DNA of 10,033 bases from CAJQQY01 sp964352225 (GTDB lineage Bacteria > Bacteroidota > Bacteroidia > Chitinophagales > Saprospiraceae): positions 1 to 10,033 of the forward strand of contig CAYGRM010000246.1 of assembly GCA_964352225.1 (NCBI GenBank), read 5' to 3'. The translations under genes were made by a program, and so were the position numbers. Under the pieces are notes generated by a model that worked only from the letters and a program-made list of their open reading frames with translations, was not told the origin of the DNA and ran no database searches. Position 1 is the first letter of the stretch; each line of letters starts with the position of its first letter. Positions 5,766-10,033 of this stretch are shown in pieces.

Positions 5766-6802
5766 TTTGCCTTTTTTATGGTGGGAAGTTGAATATCATC
5801 CAAATCTTTATAAAAGGAATTAAGATAAACTAAGACACTCTTTCTATGGACTTTATGCAGATAGGAAAAATATTTTGTCTTCCGTTTGAATCGGCCTTTT
5901 CGCTTTTTAAATCGTTTTTTCACCTCTTCCATGTCCTCCAAATCATCTTCAAAACCCAGGTAAACTCGCTCTCTGAGTGAAGTTAACCCGTAATCAGAAT
6001 TTACTCTAGCATAAGGCGCTAAAACCAATCCAGCAAAATCAAAGTCATAAGGAATCACAACATATTTTCCATCTAATAACATTACTTTTATATTTCTCAC
6101 TTGCCGTAGACTCCAATCAGAATTTCCGATCATGTATTGAAAAAGAGCCATTTTTTTAAACTCTTCCCGATTAATTTTTTCTTTTGGGATACCTAATGGT
6201 TCTTTACATTTTTCTGCTCCGACACGATCTCTCAACAAAGCAAAATCTTCAATCAGGAAACCAAAATGACGTCGGATAATACCAGTCTGTGCATCAACAT
6301 AATTAATATTTAGCAATTGAACTCGGAAGCTATTTTCGGTGATAGAGTTATAATATTTATAGGCAAGATATTCTTTGAGGACAACGGCTTTGGCAGATTC
6401 GAAATCTTCTAAACAATGGGTAACAATTTTATAATCATCAAATTTACTAAGTCCTTTTTCCTTTAGATCTGATTTTTTAAAATTCAATTTAATGGGAGGC
6501 ATTTCAGGACAATTATATCTTCGGAAAACACCTCTAGCTTCCACATCTATATCCCAATTATGGAGTTCTCCTCTTTTGTCGAGAAAAGATAAAACAGCTG
6601 GATATTTTTTTTCGATTTTTCGATTATCAATAATCTCTTGAACATTAAAGACTAAGGTAATATTCAAAGCACTTGATTGAGACATTACATCGAAAATGCT
6701 TCTCTTTTTTGGTTTTTTATCAAATACAACTTCTGATCTTAGTTCGGAATTCCAACTAAAAATAAAAATTAATCCAAATAACAAAAGGCACTTTCGAAGC
6801 AT
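5762..6802 (-). CDS. Secreted protein of an uncharacterised CotH/kinase-fold-like family
   Basis: This 346-residue protein begins with a signal peptide (hydrophobic 5-17). It contains blocks that I recall from a broad family of uncharacterised bacterial proteins: DVEARGVFRRYNCPEMPPIK (86-105), YKIVTHC (124-130), KEYLAYKYYNSITENSFRV (143-161), FGFLIED (180-186), LFQYMIGNSDWS (220-231), RNIK (236-239), IPYDFDFAG (250-258) and LRERVYLGF (276-284). Their order is like that of CotH protein kinases: an RG-containing strand, a glutamate helix, an N-x-D motif and a late D-x-D metal site (Asp253, Asp255). Cys98 and Cys130 could pair. The C-terminal region (295-325) is strongly basic. Kinase activity is an inference from motif order, not shown. 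The gene has its own -7 element and its stop overlaps that of the small membrane protein gene. Confidence 0.8.
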   Translation of the reverse strand: MLRKCLLLFGLIFIFSWNSELRSEVVFDKKPKKRSIFDVMSQSSALNITLVFNVQEIIDNRKIEKKYPAVLSFLDKRGELHNWDIDVEARGVFRRYNCPEMPPIKLNFKKSDLKEKGLSKFDDYKIVTHCLEDFESAKAVVLKEYLAYKYYNSITENSFRVQLLNINYVDAQTGIIRRHFGFLIEDFALLRDRVGAEKCKEPLGIPKEKINREEFKKMALFQYMIGNSDWSLRQVRNIKVMLLDGKYVVIPYDFDFAGLVLAPYARVNSDYGLTSLRERVYLGFEDDLEDMEEVKKRFKKRKGRFKRKTKYFSYLHKVHRKSVLVYLNSFYKDLDDIQLPTIKKAN

Positions 6803-6837
6803 ATTTTTATGATAAAATTATTAAAAAATATACAATT

Positions 6838-6845
6838 CAAAAGTA
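6838..6845 (-). promoter_or_regulatory. -7 promoter element of the CotH-like gene
   Basis: The minus strand reads TACTTTTG, an exact TAnnTTTG match, predicting a start near 6834 and a leader of about 32 bases. It forms one half of the small palindrome CAAAAG-TAC-CTTTTG (6838-6852), which could bind a regulator. A -33 TTG is not evident. Confidence 0.45.
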
Positions 6846-6868
6846 CCTTTTGTTCAGAGTGATAATTT

Positions 6869-7639
6869 TTATTTGATTAAGTGCCCACCATCTGCCACAA
6901 ATACTCCACCAGTAGAATAACTAGAAGCATTTGAAGCAAGAAAAACAGCTAACCCAGCCATTTCATCTGGCTGTGCCATTCTCCCTGAAGGCAACTCTTT
7001 GACAAATTGATTGAAGATTTCTTCGTTTTGCCAGAGTGCTGAACTGAATTTTGTCTGGATTAATCCGGGACAAATGGCATTGGCTCGAATTCCTGCTTTT
7101 CCCCATTCTTTTGCCATATTTTTAGTTAACATGATTACCGCAGCTTTACTTACACTATACATTCCTAATCCAAACGAAGGGTGCAATCCTTCCACGGAGG
7201 CGATATTAATTACAGATCCTCCTCCTCTACTTTTCATAGATTGGTAACACATATTTGCTAAAAGCATACATGCTTTTACATTCACATTCATGATTTTATC
7301 AAAAAGTTCTCCTGTTGCTTTAGTCATCGGAGCAAAGGTTGGATTTGTTGCGGCATTGTTCACAAGGATATCTACACCACCATAAATTTCTATAGTTTTA
7401 TCCACCAAGTTTCTTAATTGTTCCTCATTTCCAACATGGCAAGCTATTCCTGTTGCTTCGTAACCATCATCTTTTAACCCTTGTGCCACGGCATCAACCG
7501 CTTCTTGATTTCTTGAACTTACAATTACTTTTGCGCCATGCTCACATAGTCCTCGAACGATTGATTCACCAATTCCTTTTGATGCTCCGGTGACGATGGC
7601 GACTTTGCCTGTTAAGTCAAATTGATTTTTGATTCTCAT
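6869..7639 (-). CDS. SDR family oxidoreductase, DHRS4-like
   Basis: This 256-residue cytosolic enzyme is a classical SDR: TGASKGIG (17-24), SSRN with Arg43 (NADPH preference), NNAA (94-97), Asn120, catalytic Ser148, Tyr161 and Lys165, then PG (191-192) and the C-terminal GG-x-x-x-x-DGG ending. The combination of VSSRNQEAVD, ACHVG, NNAATNP and CPGLIQTKFSSALW resembles DHRS4, an NADPH-dependent carbonyl/retinal reductase, and its bacterial relatives. The physiological substrate in bacteria is not known. The gene starts 52 bases after the VWA gene's stop on the same strand, with no terminator between. It may therefore be the third gene of the MoxR-VWA unit. No promoter match is seen in the 52-base gap, which supports read-through but does not prove it. 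Confidence 0.93.
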   Translation of the reverse strand: MRIKNQFDLTGKVAIVTGASKGIGESIVRGLCEHGAKVIVSSRNQEAVDAVAQGLKDDGYEATGIACHVGNEEQLRNLVDKTIEIYGGVDILVNNAATNPTFAPMTKATGELFDKIMNVNVKACMLLANMCYQSMKSRGGGSVINIASVEGLHPSFGLGMYSVSKAAVIMLTKNMAKEWGKAGIRANAICPGLIQTKFSSALWQNEEIFNQFVKELPSGRMAQPDEMAGLAVFLASNASSYSTGGVFVADGGHLIK

Positions 7640-7691
7640 TTTTGATTTGATTTTTTGTTTTAATTTGGAGGGGCTGAATTAAATAGTAATT

Positions 7692-9020
7692 CTATTTTCC
7701 GAATTTTCTACGACGATTCATTTCTAAAATAGCCTTTTCAATTCCATCTGGCGTTAAAGTAAACATTGGAAACATTCTCATCAAAACTGAACAGGTCATG
7801 GAAGTGTGCCAAATAGATTCCCGCATGGGATTCAACCAAGCCATCCGTTTAAAATGTTTAGCCAACTCACCCCAAGATTCTTGACTAGCTCTACTTAATT
7901 CATAAGGTGCCATGTCTGCATCTCCAATTACAAAAACTGAATAATTCTTGTCTTGTCGAATAATTTTTTCGATGGGTTCAAATTTCCAACGAGCAGCATC
8001 TGTGTATAATCCTCCGTAAATACTGTTATGGAAATAGTAGGTTTTTAAATCGTGTGCAAATCGGGTTTTCATTTTTTTGAAAAGCTTTTGCACCGCAGTA
8101 ACGTACGGAGACATGGACCAACCTCCATTGTCAATCAACAATATGACTTGGGTCTTCTGCTGAACTTTTTCTTTTTCATGGGGAAGAAAAATACCTCCTT
8201 GCTTTAGTCCTTCTTTGATCGTTTTTGGAATATCCAAAATGATTTCAGCTGTTCCTTCTTCAATACCTTTTAGTGCTGCGAGTGCTGCATCAATATTATC
8301 ATCTTTTAATAATGCCTTAGTATCAACAGGATAAAAATCTCTACTGTTCACCGCAGCCCTTGCCATTTTTCCACCACCAGTTCCACCAACTCTAACTCCG
8401 CCAGCAGCAGCTCCTCCATGTCCATATGGGGAAATTCCACCTGTACCTATCCAATGGTCACCGCCTGAGTGTTTTCCCTTTTGTTGTTTAGCCACTTCAC
8501 GCATTCTTCTCAGCAACTCTTCCAACGGGATATCTCGATAATCAGCCATGCGATCCAACGGTCGATCAGATGGTGCACTTTCCCCTCCGTTTGGATCATT
8601 GTCTTCCATTTCGGGGTTATCCTTTTTTAAAATATCTTTTCCATCCAAAACTCGTTGGATATCAAAAGTAGTTAGATGTACCTCATCTAAAAACTTATCA
8701 ACTAATTCAAGTTTGGGAATATCTGCTAATTCTTCTTCTGAAAAATTTTCCTTCCAACCACGAAAGGCATCAGAACGAGCGACTGCATCTTCCAAAGGTT
8801 CTCCCTTGCGAATATCAATACCTAAAAAGTGCTCATAAAATGCTTGGGTGAAAGGACCAATCTCAGTTGGTGCTGAAGTGATAAGACCTTTGAGTACAAA
8901 ATAAGCGTCACCTAATGTTCGAACCAAACCTTTGTCCATAGCATTACGAAATTGTAACAAGGTGCGCACGTCGGCAGATAATTTATGCTTTCGAAAAGTA
9001 TGAGGAAGTTGATCGAACAT
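7692..9020 (-). CDS. CoxE-like VWA-domain protein, partner of MoxR
   Basis: This 442-residue soluble protein has a helical N-terminal region (1-130) and an acidic, Pro/Gly-rich linker (134-160). A flexible segment follows with many Gly and several His residues (184-217; includes HSGGDHW and YGHGGAAAGG). A VWA domain then runs from about 290 to 435. The metal (MIDAS) loop reads LLIDNGGWSMSPY (295-306): Asp297, Gly299 and Ser302 replace the canonical D-x-S-x-S. A further acidic site is VIGDADMAPYE (364-374, Asp367). This gene type lies next to MoxR ATPases in many bacteria. The pair is thought to act as a chaperone that inserts metals or activates enzymes or complexes, but the target is unknown here. 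It starts 70 bases after the MoxR stop, with an inverted repeat in between. Confidence 0.88.
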   Translation of the reverse strand: MFDQLPHTFRKHKLSADVRTLLQFRNAMDKGLVRTLGDAYFVLKGLITSAPTEIGPFTQAFYEHFLGIDIRKGEPLEDAVARSDAFRGWKENFSEEELADIPKLELVDKFLDEVHLTTFDIQRVLDGKDILKKDNPEMEDNDPNGGESAPSDRPLDRMADYRDIPLEELLRRMREVAKQQKGKHSGGDHWIGTGGISPYGHGGAAAGGVRVGGTGGGKMARAAVNSRDFYPVDTKALLKDDNIDAALAALKGIEEGTAEIILDIPKTIKEGLKQGGIFLPHEKEKVQQKTQVILLIDNGGWSMSPYVTAVQKLFKKMKTRFAHDLKTYYFHNSIYGGLYTDAARWKFEPIEKIIRQDKNYSVFVIGDADMAPYELSRASQESWGELAKHFKRMAWLNPMRESIWHTSMTCSVLMRMFPMFTLTPDGIEKAILEMNRRRKFGK

Positions 9021-9028
9021 AATTTTTT

Positions 9029-9064
9029 AATTAATGGTTAGGACTGATTGGTGAACGATTAATT
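9029..9064 (-). repeat. Inverted repeat just ahead of the VWA start codon
   Basis: AATTAATGGTT (9029-9039) pairs with AACGATTAATT (9054-9064) at 10 of 11 positions around a 14-base loop, ending 8 bases before the ATG at 9020. The minus-strand bases after it are A-rich (TAAAAAATTATG), so it is not a terminator. It could adjust translation or mRNA processing between the two operon genes. Confidence 0.35.
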
Positions 9065-9090
9065 TCATAATAGAAACGTTAACCGATTTT

Positions 9091-9978
9091 CTAACTTGTT
9101 TTTCCAAAAATTCGAGCCTTAACTTTTTCCATATCATTTTGGTTTTTGATCAACACGCCAAGACCTTCCACTCGGTTCACTCTAGTTAAAGCTTCTGCTT
9201 CTTCAAATGATTTCAAGTATTTTATCCAACTTAATAATTCACGAGTAGCAGGCGCACGATCAAGCCCTAAACTTCGCATTTGGTAAAACATAGAAATACA
9301 TTTTTGTTCCAGTTCTTCATTTAACTTAGGAAAATGCTTTTCTATAATTTTATGCATCGTTTCAGGAGTAGGAAATGAAATGTAGTGATAAACACACCGG
9401 CCTTTGAAAGCAGTAGGCAATTCTTGTTCTCGATTACTTGTGATCACAATAGCAGGCATATTCTCTTCACTCACTTCTATGACTTCACCACTTTCAGGCA
9501 TCACAAATTTTCGATGACTCAAAGCATATAACAAATCATTTGGGAACTCCCTTGGAGCTTTATCAATTTCATCAATTAATAAAACTGAATTTGGAGTGGA
9601 AAAAGCTTCTGCCGCTGGTCCCTTCAAAACATAATCACCTAGCTTTTCGGTACTTCTTCCTCCAGTTGACAATTTTTTATCCAAACCTTTCTCTTCTCTT
9701 TGAGCATTTAAAATCTCAACTTGAGAATCTCGAAGGTATTTCACGTGGTCAAACTTTGCCACAAATTGCTCCACATTACTTTTTGAACCAACTGGATATA
9801 CAAATAAATTGATTTTTTCACTTTCAGCAAATTGAAGCGGTAATTCTGTTTTTCCTGTACCAGGTTCGCCTTCAATTAACAAAGGCATTCCAATCACTCT
9901 TGCCATGTGGAAGGCTTGCGCTAGTTCCTTATCACAAATATATTTATCAGAACCAGTCCACATTTTTGTAATCGCCAT
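9091..9978 (-). CDS. MoxR-family AAA+ ATPase
   Basis: The protein is 295 residues from ATG 9978 (numbering below is from that start). The Walker A is GEPGTGKT (37-44), Walker B LLIDEID (133-139), sensor 1 ITSN (179-182), arginine finger in FKGR (Arg194) and sensor 2 in APATRELLSW (243-252). The domain order and length fit MoxR ATPases (COG0714), which assemble into hexamers and remodel or load partner proteins, usually with a VWA protein as adaptor. The next gene encodes such a partner. The reading frame also contains TTG at 9984, two codons upstream, but ATG 9978 is the natural start. A promoter -7 element lies 45 bases upstream. No feature of a particular substrate system (methanol or CO oxidation) is nearby. 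Confidence 0.95.
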   Translation of the reverse strand: MAITKMWTGSDKYICDKELAQAFHMARVIGMPLLIEGEPGTGKTELPLQFAESEKINLFVYPVGSKSNVEQFVAKFDHVKYLRDSQVEILNAQREEKGLDKKLSTGGRSTEKLGDYVLKGPAAEAFSTPNSVLLIDEIDKAPREFPNDLLYALSHRKFVMPESGEVIEVSEENMPAIVITSNREQELPTAFKGRCVYHYISFPTPETMHKIIEKHFPKLNEELEQKCISMFYQMRSLGLDRAPATRELLSWIKYLKSFEEAEALTRVNRVEGLGVLIKNQNDMEKVKARIFGKTS

Positions 9979-10022
9979 TTTCAATATTTTTATTTAGAGA
10001 AATTATTTTTAATTAAGAATTA

Positions 10023-10030
10023 CAAATCTA
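10023..10030 (-). promoter_or_regulatory. -7 promoter element of the MoxR-VWA unit
   Basis: The minus strand reads TAGATTTG, an exact TAnnTTTG match, giving a start near 10019 and a leader of about 40 bases before ATG 9978. The -33 element would lie outside the window. Confidence 0.5.
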
Positions 10031-10033
10031 TGC

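Noticed and set aside
7011..7247. Open frame of 78 codons on the plus strand
   Set aside because: It is antisense to the DHRS4-like SDR gene, whose catalytic motifs lie in the other frame.
1515..7639. Possibility that the two SDR genes are a recent duplication
   Set aside because: They differ in length, motif spacing and C-terminal sequence, and match different SDR branches.
8548..8838. Open frame of 96 codons on the plus strand
   Set aside because: Antisense to the VWA gene; Ser-rich and with no recognisable domain.
9540..9812. Open frame of 90 codons on the plus strand
   Set aside because: Antisense to the MoxR ATPase gene, across its conserved Walker B region.
7692..9978. Possibility that the MoxR/VWA pair is an antiphage or toxin-type defence system
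   Set aside because: No nuclease, membrane effector or mobile-element context is present; the pair fits the common housekeeping MoxR/CoxE-type arrangement.

Overview
The window reads as an ordinary chromosomal stretch from a low-GC member of the Bacteroidota, probably a Cytophagales- or Flavobacteriia-like bacterium. Four things support this. DUF2911 and DUF3467 proteins are present. One lipoprotein has the Bacteroidota surface-export signature (Cys-Gln-Lys-Asp-Asp) after its lipid-carrying cysteine. Shine-Dalgarno sequences are nearly absent. Several genes are preceded by exact matches to the Bacteroidota -7 promoter element TAnnTTTG. No phage, insertion sequence, CRISPR array, tRNA or rRNA is visible, and no gene-free stretch exceeds about 170 bases.

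Left part (1-2340): a secreted DUF2911 protein closed by a strong terminator; a small acidic protein converging on a conserved helical protein of unknown function; and a short-chain dehydrogenase (SDR) that ends in a perfect palindromic terminator. Middle (2270-5765): a small predicted beta-barrel envelope protein with an unusual Lys/Trp-rich tail, divergent from a SAM-dependent methyltransferase; a predicted surface lipoprotein esterase of the PHB-depolymerase/feruloyl-esterase type; a DUF3467 protein; and a two-helix mini membrane protein.

Right part (5762-10033): everything is on the minus strand. A promoter at the right edge (TAGATTTG, minus strand) leads into a MoxR-family AAA+ ATPase. 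A CoxE-like VWA-domain protein follows, forming the classic ATPase/VWA chaperone pair, and then an SDR resembling DHRS4. These three may be one operon (gaps of 70 and 52 bases). The next gene has its own -7 element. It encodes a secreted protein of an uncharacterised family with motifs reminiscent of the CotH/HipA-type kinase fold.

No clear new multi-gene system is evident. The points most worth a second look are the VWA protein's altered metal site beside MoxR, the secreted kinase-fold-like protein with its conserved cysteines and DFD motif, the duplicated aromatic/cationic tail motif of the envelope protein, and some compact regulatory layouts: a four-codon mini-ORF, a promoter squeezed against a terminator, and overlapping convergent stop codons.
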